This document shows positions 1 to 5,085 of a stretch of 6,239 bases of DNA, one piece after another (the stretch's first letter is position 1; every line of letters begins with the position of its first letter). Location of the stretch: positions 1 through 6,239 of the forward strand of contig JAGUUF010000342.1 of NCBI GenBank assembly GCA_020063545.1. The letters run 5' to 3'. Position numbers and translations under genes: made by a program. The notes beneath the pieces were generated by a model. That model was not told where the DNA came from. It saw nothing but the letters and a program-made list of their open reading frames with translations, and searched no databases. Source of the DNA: Cytophagales bacterium. Lineage in GTDB: Bacteria > Bacteroidota > Bacteroidia > Cytophagales > Cyclobacteriaceae.

Positions 1-176
1 ATACGGTCACTAAATTTCAGTTGTACGAAAAATTTGGCGTTAAGGAGTACTGGATTGTCGACCCGGATACCCGCCTGTCAACCGGTTATTCGTATCATGA
101 AGGTAAGTTCATCGAACTTGCTGCAACTGAAGGTAGGCTAATGTCAAAACTTTTAGGGCGGGATTTTTACTTTTGA
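1..176 (+). CDS. Uma2-family (DUF820) putative endonuclease, C-terminal 57 residues only
   Basis: This is an open frame with no start in the window; complete codons begin at position 3 and the TGA stop is at 174-176. The visible 57 residues contain TKFQLYEKFGVKEYWIVDP, the signature of the end of the PD-(D/E)XK core in Uma2/DUF820 proteins: a Lys-containing helix followed by a GVxEYWxVDP strand. A tail follows with GYSYHEGKFIEL and a terminal LLGRDFYF. Uma2 proteins are usually about 180-200 residues, so roughly two thirds is missing to the left, including the acidic catalytic residues. Members are common as scattered paralogues in Cyanobacteria, Deinococcus and Bacteroidota. Their fold is nuclease-like, but the cellular role is mostly unknown. 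The last 10 bp overlap the 3' end of the convergent phosphatase gene. Confidence 0.85.
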   Translation, partial: TVTKFQLYEKFGVKEYWIVDPDTRLSTGYSYHEGKFIELAATEGRLMSKLLGRDFYF

Positions 177-1702
177 TTGAGTTTGTATTCTCCCCTTTTT
201 ACCTCCAGTGTTTTTTCAAGCCGTTCGCGTTTATCGGGTTGGCGAAGGGTTTCCATAAAGTAGTATTTCGCAATGGCCTTGTCCGGTTTTAGGGTAAGCA
301 GCAGGTAGCCGTGGTCCCGATCGTTAAGGTATTTGATGTGAGGGTTATTTGTCAGCAACACCTTCTCCATCATCTTCACCGAGTCGGTGCTCCGGTATTC
401 ATTATCGTTGGCAGAAGTTACGCTGGTGGCACCGAATTCAACAGCAAAAGCCCCTGCTGAAGTTTTCGGGTTATACGTTTTGGCAACATCGGTAGCCACT
501 TCAATTCCCCACGCAGCATGGGTATCGCCTGTTACAAAAACCATATCCTTGATTTTGTTTTCAAGAATAAATTTTTTGATCTGCCCTTTCTCCGACAGGT
601 AGCCGTCCCACGAATCAAGGTTGCGTGGCGATTTAGGGTAAACGGCACGCAGGTCAACATCGGAGAAAATAACCTGGTTGCCGATTACTTTCCATTGTGC
701 CTGGCTTTTCAGGTTTTCAAAAAGCCATTGCAACTGCTCTTCGCCCAGCATGCTGCGCTGCTGCTGTGCTTCTTCCGGTGTTGCCGGAGGCTCATCGCGT
801 CCTTCAAGCCGTTCGTCAAGCATAATCAGTTGCGCAAGCTGGCCGAATGAAAACGATCGGTAGTGCTTATCGCTTTCGCGGATGGGGATCCATTCGTAAT
901 AGGCTTTTTTGGCAGCATCCCTGCGCGCGAAGAAATCTCCTTCTTTGTCGGGCTGGTGATTCTGTGCACCGGATTTGTAGGTGTTGTTGGCCACTTCGTG
1001 ATCATCCCAGATTGCGATGAGCGGGTGGGCAGCACTCATGGCGCGCAGGCCGGCATCGAGCCGGTAAAGCGAATGGCGGGTGCGGTAGTCCTGCAGTGAA
1101 ACGATTTCGTAAGGAGGCAGGTTAAACCTGCCGATGGTGGTATCGCCATAGCGCCCTGTTCCGTATTCGTAAATGTAATCGCCCAGGTGCAGCACAGCAT
1201 CCACATGTTTATCGGCAATGCTGGCGTACGCATTAAAGTAGCCAAACTCCCAGTTGCTGCAACTTACGACAGCAAACATCAGGCTGTCGCGGCTGCCGGT
1301 GGGGGTAGTTTTTGTACGCCCGGTTGGCGATGTGGCGTTGAGTGCTTTAAAGCGATAGAAGTAATAAGTATCTGCTGCAAGGCCGGTTACATCAACTTTT
1401 ACCGTGTAATCGCGGGCAGGTGTGGTGCTTAGCGTATCGGATTTAACAATAGACGAAAATTCCTTGTCGGTAGCGACCTCCCAGGCAACAGCAATTCGAG
1501 GCACCGAATCAATAGGCGTTACGCGTGTCCAGATGATAACGCGATCGGGTAATGGATCGCCCGATGCTACACCATGATAAAACGGTGCCAATGCCGGATC
1601 ATATAGGCCTGACACAGCTTCTTTTAATACCGGATAGGTTTCTTTTTCAGGCGAGCATCCAAATACAAAAAGCAGGAGAATAAAGGCTGACAGGTTACGC
1701 AT
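167..1702 (-). CDS. phoD: PhoD-family alkaline phosphatase/phosphodiesterase, predicted lipoprotein
   Basis: The 511-residue protein is a metal-dependent phosphomonoesterase/diesterase of the PhoD family, predicted to act in the cell envelope. Residues 1-16 form a short lipoprotein signal (MRNLSAFILLLFVFGC) with the lipidated Cys at 16, which supports the start at 1702. Residues 41-63 (FYHGVASGDPLPDRVIIWTRVTP) match the PhoD N-terminal beta domain. The phosphatase core follows: VSCSN at 146-150 (Cys148), LHLGDYIYEYG at 171-181, IWDDHEVANN at 231-240, IMLDERLEGRD at 293-303, VIGNQVIFSD at 339-348 and VTGDTHAAWG at 390-399. In the family these supply the Cys/Asp/His ligands of an Fe-Ca centre, and all appear intact. 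Length is normal for the family. There is no twin-arginine motif, unlike Bacillus and Streptomyces PhoD. The gene is preceded by a plausible promoter of its own. The substrate (phosphate esters, phospholipids or teichoic-acid-like polymers) cannot be told from sequence. The symbol reflects family membership only. Confidence 0.93.
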   Translation of the reverse strand: MRNLSAFILLLFVFGCSPEKETYPVLKEAVSGLYDPALAPFYHGVASGDPLPDRVIIWTRVTPIDSVPRIAVAWEVATDKEFSSIVKSDTLSTTPARDYTVKVDVTGLAADTYYFYRFKALNATSPTGRTKTTPTGSRDSLMFAVVSCSNWEFGYFNAYASIADKHVDAVLHLGDYIYEYGTGRYGDTTIGRFNLPPYEIVSLQDYRTRHSLYRLDAGLRAMSAAHPLIAIWDDHEVANNTYKSGAQNHQPDKEGDFFARRDAAKKAYYEWIPIRESDKHYRSFSFGQLAQLIMLDERLEGRDEPPATPEEAQQQRSMLGEEQLQWLFENLKSQAQWKVIGNQVIFSDVDLRAVYPKSPRNLDSWDGYLSEKGQIKKFILENKIKDMVFVTGDTHAAWGIEVATDVAKTYNPKTSAGAFAVEFGATSVTSANDNEYRSTDSVKMMEKVLLTNNPHIKYLNDRDHGYLLLTLKPDKAIAKYYFMETLRQPDKRERLEKTLEVKRGEYKLNQK

Positions 1703-1704
1703 AG

Positions 1705-1746
1705 CACAAATCGTTTGTGAAAGCTAATGTAAAAAGGTTGCGTCAA
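1705..1746 (-). promoter_or_regulatory. Candidate Bacteroidota-type promoter with overlapping dyad, upstream of the PhoD gene
   Basis: Read on the minus strand, a TTG (1746-1744) is followed after 17 nt by TAGCTTTC (1726-1719). The latter is a 7-of-8 match to the Bacteroidota -7 element TAnnTTTG. Spacing of about 17-23 nt between these elements is typical of the phylum. Transcription would start roughly 10 nt before the ATG at 1702, giving a very short leader. A perfect 6-bp dyad, CACAAA-N3-TTTGTG (1705-1719), lies between the -7 element and the ATG and shares base 1719 with that element. It could be an operator, or a short hairpin around the start site. The match was made by eye and no transcript data exist. 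Confidence 0.4.
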
Positions 1747-1782
1747 TACTATGGATCCATTAAATCATAATTAATTCGGGCG

Positions 1783-3546
1783 TTACCGGATGAGCAACAG
1801 GCCATTGAAATTCTGAATCTCTGTTTTTCCGTTATTCAGTTGAAAACTAAGGTATTCAATGATCAACCGGTGGCCGGATGATTCGTCAGTGCAGTAAAAT
1901 GCATTATCGGTTATGATAACGTGACGCACTTCCTGGCTGCCCGCTTTCAATACTTTATCAACCAATGGCTGGAGATTGAATTTTGCCTGGTGGGCTTTTC
2001 CGTTAAAAATGAATTCTGTCTCATAAACATTCCAGGTGTAAGGCGCATCGGTTTGATACATGGGGTATTGAACTTTTATCAGGTAGCGGTAGCCCGTAAT
2101 GGAAAGGCTATCCTTAACCGGGGCTTCGGCCGCATAGTACTGCATCTCTTCAGCAGTCTCGTAGGTGTACTGCAGGTTCAAATACCTCCGTAGCAGTTCA
2201 AGCCGCTCATAGTCGCGCGCGTACCGGTATTTCAGCGTATCGGCTGATCGGGTAAGTGAATCGGCATCAATAAGCAGGTGATTTTGAAGTGATCCGGGGC
2301 CGTGGCGGTTAACGAGGTAGCGCAGTATTTCGGTTGCCTGCCCGCTTCCGGCCGGGTTGGTAAGCGGAACAAGTTTTCCGTTGCTGACGGCATTTTTTTC
2401 TGAGAAGAAAGCCAGCAGGCGGTTTACCTGCGATTGCCTGGAAACTGCCGATGCGCTCTGAGGCCCCCACACGGCAAGCAGTACCACCACGCACAGGCTA
2501 ACGGGTATTACTTTTATGTTTTGCTTGCGGCTTGAAAGGAAGTAAACGGTGATGCCCGAAAGCCACAGGCTGAGTACAATCAGGATGTAGCGGCTTTCCG
2601 TTACCCCGTATTGGTTAACCCGAAGGTAAACTGCGCTGCCCAGCAGGATGATAAGCGGAATAAGCAGCAGGTAAAAGAACCGCGAAAACGTCATGATCCA
2701 GCGGTTGCCCTGGTCGAACCGCACCGGGTGAACAAGCAGGATGGACAGCATGCCGTAAACGGCATAGCCGAGCACCAGGGTTGAAACCAATCCTTTCGGC
2801 AGCGACCATTCAATAATTAGTTTGCCTTCGTAGGCAAGCAAAATGCCCAGATAAATGGTGGCCAGCGGAATGAGCACGTACTGCGTAAAAATTTTTAATC
2901 CTTTCGGATAGGGCTGAGGTTCTTCGAGGTTTTTCCAATCGGAAGGAAAGCCGGCAAGGAAAAAAGCGGTATTGAATAAGCCGAATACCAGCGCAAACAG
3001 GTGGCCGTAAATTTCTGAGCGTATCGTGAAGTCAAATAAGGCATCGGCACTGAGCAGCGCCACCGCCAAACCCGAATAGAGTACGGTGCTGTATAAGCCT
3101 GCAGTAAGAATGCGGATAAAGAGGCGCATGTTGTATTCCCAGAAACCCTCCATAGAACCGCGGTAAATAAAAGGCGCGAACGACACCAGCAGGTGAAAGC
3201 CCGTAACCAGAAAAACAAAGCGGAACATGTTGGTCTCATCCGAAACCGGATCGAGGGAAAAGAAAATGATGACCAGGAAGGCCAGTCCGGCAACTTTCAG
3301 CAGGGCATGACTTTTGAAAGAGAGTTGGCGCGATTCCGCGAAAGCGGATAGTGACAGGAACAAGGCAAGTGCCAGGTTGCTGCACAGCAGCAACAGGATA
3401 ATGCGTTCTTCTGCTTTGCCGTAAGCTTGTTCGAAAAGAAGCATGGCGCATACTGTGCCAACAATGGCGGCTGTAAGTTCCAACGGAAAACGCCTGGCAA
3501 CACCAAGGGAGCCCGTTGCCAGGCTATGCAGGGAGGGCAGTTTCAT
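1783..3546 (-). CDS. DUF4153 domain-containing polytopic membrane protein
   Basis: The 587-residue protein falls in the DUF4153 family of Bacteroidota membrane proteins, whose function is unknown. Residues 1-362 contain about eleven hydrophobic segments, near 22-39, 47-69, 81-97, 107-127, 143-166, 183-200, 219-239, 252-272, 287-308, 319-337 and 346-362. The most family-like stretch is residues 134-205: GFWEYNMRLFIRILTAGLYS, then an ALFDF segment, then TAFFLAGFPSDW. From about 365 to the end is a soluble domain of some 220 residues, rich in Tyr and charged residues, with an SEKNAVSNGKLVP-type linker (382-394) at its start. Its side of the membrane was not determined. Length is normal for the family and no frame break is seen. 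The N-terminus (MKLPSLHSLATGSLGVARRFPLEL) resembles other members and supports the start. No Shine-Dalgarno is visible upstream, and a terminator-like hairpin ends about 20 nt before the ATG. No role can be assigned. Confidence 0.85.
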   Translation of the reverse strand: MKLPSLHSLATGSLGVARRFPLELTAAIVGTVCAMLLFEQAYGKAEERIILLLLCSNLALALFLSLSAFAESRQLSFKSHALLKVAGLAFLVIIFFSLDPVSDETNMFRFVFLVTGFHLLVSFAPFIYRGSMEGFWEYNMRLFIRILTAGLYSTVLYSGLAVALLSADALFDFTIRSEIYGHLFALVFGLFNTAFFLAGFPSDWKNLEEPQPYPKGLKIFTQYVLIPLATIYLGILLAYEGKLIIEWSLPKGLVSTLVLGYAVYGMLSILLVHPVRFDQGNRWIMTFSRFFYLLLIPLIILLGSAVYLRVNQYGVTESRYILIVLSLWLSGITVYFLSSRKQNIKVIPVSLCVVVLLAVWGPQSASAVSRQSQVNRLLAFFSEKNAVSNGKLVPLTNPAGSGQATEILRYLVNRHGPGSLQNHLLIDADSLTRSADTLKYRYARDYERLELLRRYLNLQYTYETAEEMQYYAAEAPVKDSLSITGYRYLIKVQYPMYQTDAPYTWNVYETEFIFNGKAHQAKFNLQPLVDKVLKAGSQEVRHVIITDNAFYCTDESSGHRLIIEYLSFQLNNGKTEIQNFNGLLLIR

Positions 3547-3565
3547 TGGGGTAAGATAATAAGAT

Positions 3566-3598
3566 AAAGAAAAACCCCGCTTGGGGTGGCGGGGCTTT
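3566..3598 (-). terminator. Intrinsic terminator of the thioredoxin/redoxin operon
   Basis: On the minus strand, AAAGCCCCGC (3598-3589) pairs with GCGGGGTTTT (3580-3571), with one G-U pair, around the 8-nt loop CACCCCAA (3588-3581). A T-rich tail continues through 3566. The 10-bp GC-centred stem with an A/U-rich base is a standard Rho-independent shape. It starts 26 bp past the redoxin stop codon at 3624. The plus-strand reading has only three Ts after the stem, so the terminator probably works mainly for minus-strand transcripts. Confidence 0.82.
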
Positions 3599-3623
3599 AA
3601 ACTTCAGTAAATTAAATTTTTAA

Positions 3624-4241
3624 TCAGGCGTTTTTCCACTTAATGGTGCAGCCGATGGCCTTGGTTTTTTCTGTGCCGATGGCACTGCCGGCAGTAATGG
3701 CTTCAATGGCCTCTTCCACATATTTTTTTGAAACGGCCGATGCATCTTTGGCATTGTCGTCAATGGCACCGATGTAGGCTACCTTAAAATCAGCGCCTTC
3801 TTTTTTCAACAGGAACACATGGGGTGTATTGGTGGCCCCAAACGTTCTTGAAACGGCCTGGGTTTCATCGAACAGGTAAGGAAAATCATAGCCCTTTTTC
3901 TCGGCTAGTTTTTTCATTTCATCAAACGAGTCGCCCGGGGAAATAGTAGGGTCGTTGGGCTGAATGGCCACTACCGGAAAACCCTGTGCTGCATACTTTT
4001 TGTTGAGGGCCATGATGCGCTCGTTGTATGCTTTGGAATACGGGCAGGTGTTGCAATCGAAAATAACAATAACCCCTTTGGCATTTTTGTAGTCGGAAAG
4101 GGCCACCATTTTTCCATCCACATTTTTCAGCTTGAAGTCGGCCACCTTGTCGCCAACATCGTAACCCGATTTAACCGGGGCACCGGCAGTAAGCAGCACT
4201 ACACAGGCAGCGGCAGTAATAAATGATCTGATCATATTCAT
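3624..4241 (-). CDS. Exported thioredoxin-fold redoxin (AhpC/TSA-like) with CNTC motif
   Basis: The 205-residue protein has an N-terminal signal peptide (hydrophobic 7-20, likely cleaved near Ala21) and a redoxin/thioredoxin-like domain. Visible features are YDVGDKVADFKLKNVDGK (27-44, the usual AhpC/TSA opening), FDCNTCPYSKAYNERI (61-76, CxxC pair Cys63/Cys66), PVVAIQPNDP (89-98), DFPYLFDETQAVSRTFGATNTPHVFLL (119-145) with a cis-Pro candidate at Pro140, and a C-terminal GCTIKWKNA with a third Cys at 198. This pattern belongs to a redoxin family common in Bacteroidota with a CNxCPY active site. It probably acts as a thiol-disulfide reductase or peroxidase outside the cytoplasm, but its partner is unknown. 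It is the second gene of an operon, 18 bp after the TlpA-like gene, with a terminator behind it. The ATG at 4241 is preceded by an A7 run (minus strand) and no Shine-Dalgarno; Met3 (4235) is a possible alternative start. Confidence 0.9.
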   Translation of the reverse strand: MNMIRSFITAAACVVLLTAGAPVKSGYDVGDKVADFKLKNVDGKMVALSDYKNAKGVIVIFDCNTCPYSKAYNERIMALNKKYAAQGFPVVAIQPNDPTISPGDSFDEMKKLAEKKGYDFPYLFDETQAVSRTFGATNTPHVFLLKKEGADFKVAYIGAIDDNAKDASAVSKKYVEEAIEAITAGSAIGTEKTKAIGCTIKWKNA

Positions 4242-4259
4242 TGTTTTTTTGGTTTATGA

Positions 4260-4733
4260 TTATTCAACTTCCGAAATAAGTTTTTCAAGTTCACCTTCGT
4301 GTAATTCTTTTTCAACAAATTTTCTTTTACCGGTTCGGCTGTTGATGATGATGGTGGCGGGTATGGCGCCAGACCAGCTTTTTTCTATCTGGTTGATGTA
4401 CGAATTAGGGTCTTTTTCATCGAGAATAACCACTTCCGACAGAAGTTTTTTTCGCGCAATAAAGCGGTAAACTTTCTCGGGGTTGGGATCAAGGTCCAAA
4501 TCCATGCTCACCAGCGTAACCTTAACATCGGAGCGTTCCTGGCCCAGCTTTTCAAACAACGGGATTTCCTTTACACAGGGGGCGCACCAGGTAGCCCAAA
4601 AATTTATCACCTTGATATGGTCGGCTTTCTGTGCCATCATTTCCTGCAACTGCGGCAGTTTTATGATTTTGGCTTGCTGTGCGCTGGCCGGTAAAAGCCA
4701 CAAACAAAGTATCAGTGAGGCGAGGTATTTCAT
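4260..4733 (-). CDS. TlpA-like exported thioredoxin-family protein (WCAPC)
   Basis: The 157-residue protein is a small secreted thiol-disulfide oxidoreductase. Residues 1-18 form a Sec signal peptide (MKYLASLILCLWLLPASA, cleavage likely before Gln19). The thioredoxin fold follows: VINFWATWCAPCVKEIPLFEKL at 42-63 with active-site Cys50 and Cys53, VTLVSMDLDLDP at 72-83, and the cis-Pro loop GAIPATIIINSRTGKRKFV at 122-140 (Pro125). The WCxPC motif and the KEIPLFEKL helix are typical of the TlpA/ResA group, which reduces disulfides in exported proteins, for example during cytochrome c maturation. No ccm or ccs gene is visible here, so the substrate is open. Length is normal for a stand-alone domain of this kind. 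It is the first gene of a two-gene operon with the downstream redoxin. The start is supported by the signal peptide, and no strong Shine-Dalgarno precedes it. Confidence 0.92.
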   Translation of the reverse strand: MKYLASLILCLWLLPASAQQAKIIKLPQLQEMMAQKADHIKVINFWATWCAPCVKEIPLFEKLGQERSDVKVTLVSMDLDLDPNPEKVYRFIARKKLLSEVVILDEKDPNSYINQIEKSWSGAIPATIIINSRTGKRKFVEKELHEGELEKLISEVE

Positions 4734-4803
4734 CAGGATTCAAAAACGGCTAAAGGGCAAAAGTTGTTCCCAATTTAATACTGCTCCGGCTTTGCTCGGG
4801 TTG

Positions 4804-4834
4804 TTTTGCCGGTTCATTTTGATGAACGGCAAAA
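4804..4834. repeat. Long bulged inverted repeat (13 bp, 4-nt loop)
   Basis: TTTTGCC-G-GTTCAT (4804-4817) pairs with ATGAACGGCAAAA (4822-4834) around the loop TTTG. There are 13 base pairs with a single bulged G at 4811. There is no T-run after the stem on either strand, so it is not a normal terminator. In a thiol-operon transcript it would sit about 70 nt before the TlpA-like start codon. A shorter hairpin, TGCCT-N7-AGGCA (4835-4851), abuts it. Confidence 0.6.
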
Positions 4835-4881
4835 TGCCTAAAATTCAGGCACTTAGAAAAGGCTTGAAACAGCCAAAAAAG

Positions 4882-4910
4882 AAATCCACAAAAAATGACA
4901 GTTGTCCACA
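4882..4910 (+). promoter_or_regulatory. Two DnaA-box-like sites (AAATCCACA, TTGTCCACA)
   Basis: TTGTCCACA at 4902-4910 differs from the E. coli DnaA box TTATCCACA at one base and equals the form preferred in Streptomyces and mycobacteria. AAATCCACA at 4882-4890 is a weaker match (two differences), set 20 bp away in the same orientation. DnaA binding is inferred only from the word match; these could equally be sites for another regulator. Confidence 0.3.
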
Positions 4911-4922
4911 TTACCGGAATGT

Positions 4923-4942
4923 TTACAGTTAATGCACTGTAA
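4923..4942. promoter_or_regulatory. 20-bp palindrome TTACAGT-N6-ACTGTAA, operator candidate
   Basis: TTACAGT (4923-4929) and ACTGTAA (4936-4942) form a perfect 7-bp dyad with a 6-bp spacer (TAATGC). This is the size and spacing expected for a dimeric helix-turn-helix regulator. It lies in the gap between two divergently oriented transcription units, so one protein could control either or both. No regulator gene is present in the window. Confidence 0.4.
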
Positions 4943-4947
4943 TACAA

Positions 4948-4981
4948 TTTGTTACACGGTATAAAATCAATCATTTCTTTG
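4948..4981 (+). promoter_or_regulatory. Weak candidate promoter for the flavoenzyme gene
   Basis: TTTG (4948-4951) and TTTCTTTG (4974-4981, 7 of 8 to TAnnTTTG) are 22 nt apart, within the range seen for Bacteroidota promoters. A start near 4988 would give a leader of about 98 nt. The -7 element runs into the second TTGTCCACA site. An alternative -7 element, TAAGTTTC (5023-5030), lacks a TTG at proper distance. This is a low-confidence match by eye. Confidence 0.22.
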
Positions 4982-4988
4982 TGGACAA
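4980..4988 (-). promoter_or_regulatory. DnaA-box-like site TTGTCCACA, opposite orientation
   Basis: The minus strand reads TTGTCCACA, identical to the site at 4902-4910 but inverted. The match extends to 11 bp (AGTTGTCCACA at 4900-4910 against TGTGGACAACT at 4980-4990). A degenerate TTATCCCCT (5002-5010, plus) is nearby. Whether it binds DnaA or another factor is unknown. Confidence 0.3.
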
Positions 4989-5085
4989 CTAATTCCGGCC
5001 CTTATCCCCTCTGCTTTTTTATTAAGTTTCAGATATTCAGAACCATAGGCCTTTATTTCAGCGGTGTTTTGGTATTTTCAGCCGC

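Larger units (their letters stand above)
4734..5085. other. 352-bp divergent intergenic region, AT-rich and structured, no credible gene
   Basis: This gap separates the minus-strand thiol operon from the plus-strand flavoenzyme gene, so it should carry both promoters. It has three parts. Positions 4800-4875 are hairpin-rich. Positions 4880-4990 hold DnaA-box-like sequences, a 20-bp palindrome and a very AT-rich core (about 4937-4980). Positions 4991-5085 form an ordinary leader with T-rich tracts. A 74-codon minus-strand open frame crosses much of it but has no recognisable protein features. No strong promoter for the thiol operon was found by eye. Confidence 0.7.

Noticed and set aside
518..850. 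A 110-codon plus-strand open frame inside the PhoD gene, and similar frames at 863-1099 and 1187-1432
   Set aside because: They lie antisense to a complete, motif-rich gene and have no protein-like features of their own.
1758..1776. AT-rich imperfect palindrome (ATTAA...TTAAT) after the DUF4153 stop codon
   Set aside because: It is A/T only, short, and has no T-run in terminator context; expected by chance in AT-rich spacer DNA.
2895..3293. A 132-codon minus-strand frame inside the DUF4153 gene
   Set aside because: It is an out-of-frame shadow of the membrane protein; the biased Trp/Ser/Phe/Arg composition comes from the overlapping hydrophobic codons.
4861..4878. Small hairpin GGCT-N6-AGCC followed by an A-run (a T-run before it on the minus strand)
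   Set aside because: The stem is only 4 bp, too weak to call a terminator on either strand.
4922..4948. A sigma70-like pair TTTACA ... TACAAT
   Set aside because: The spacer is only 15 bp, and Bacteroidota primary sigma factors use a different consensus, so it was not called as a promoter.
4750..4974. A 74-codon minus-strand open frame in the large intergenic region, with a hydrophobic stretch (VMWTTVIFCGFLFWLFQAF)
   Set aside because: It runs through the palindrome and hairpin structures, has an odd Phe/Cys/Gln-rich composition, no recognisable domain and no initiation signal. It looks like an AT-rich chance frame, although a small membrane protein cannot be fully excluded.
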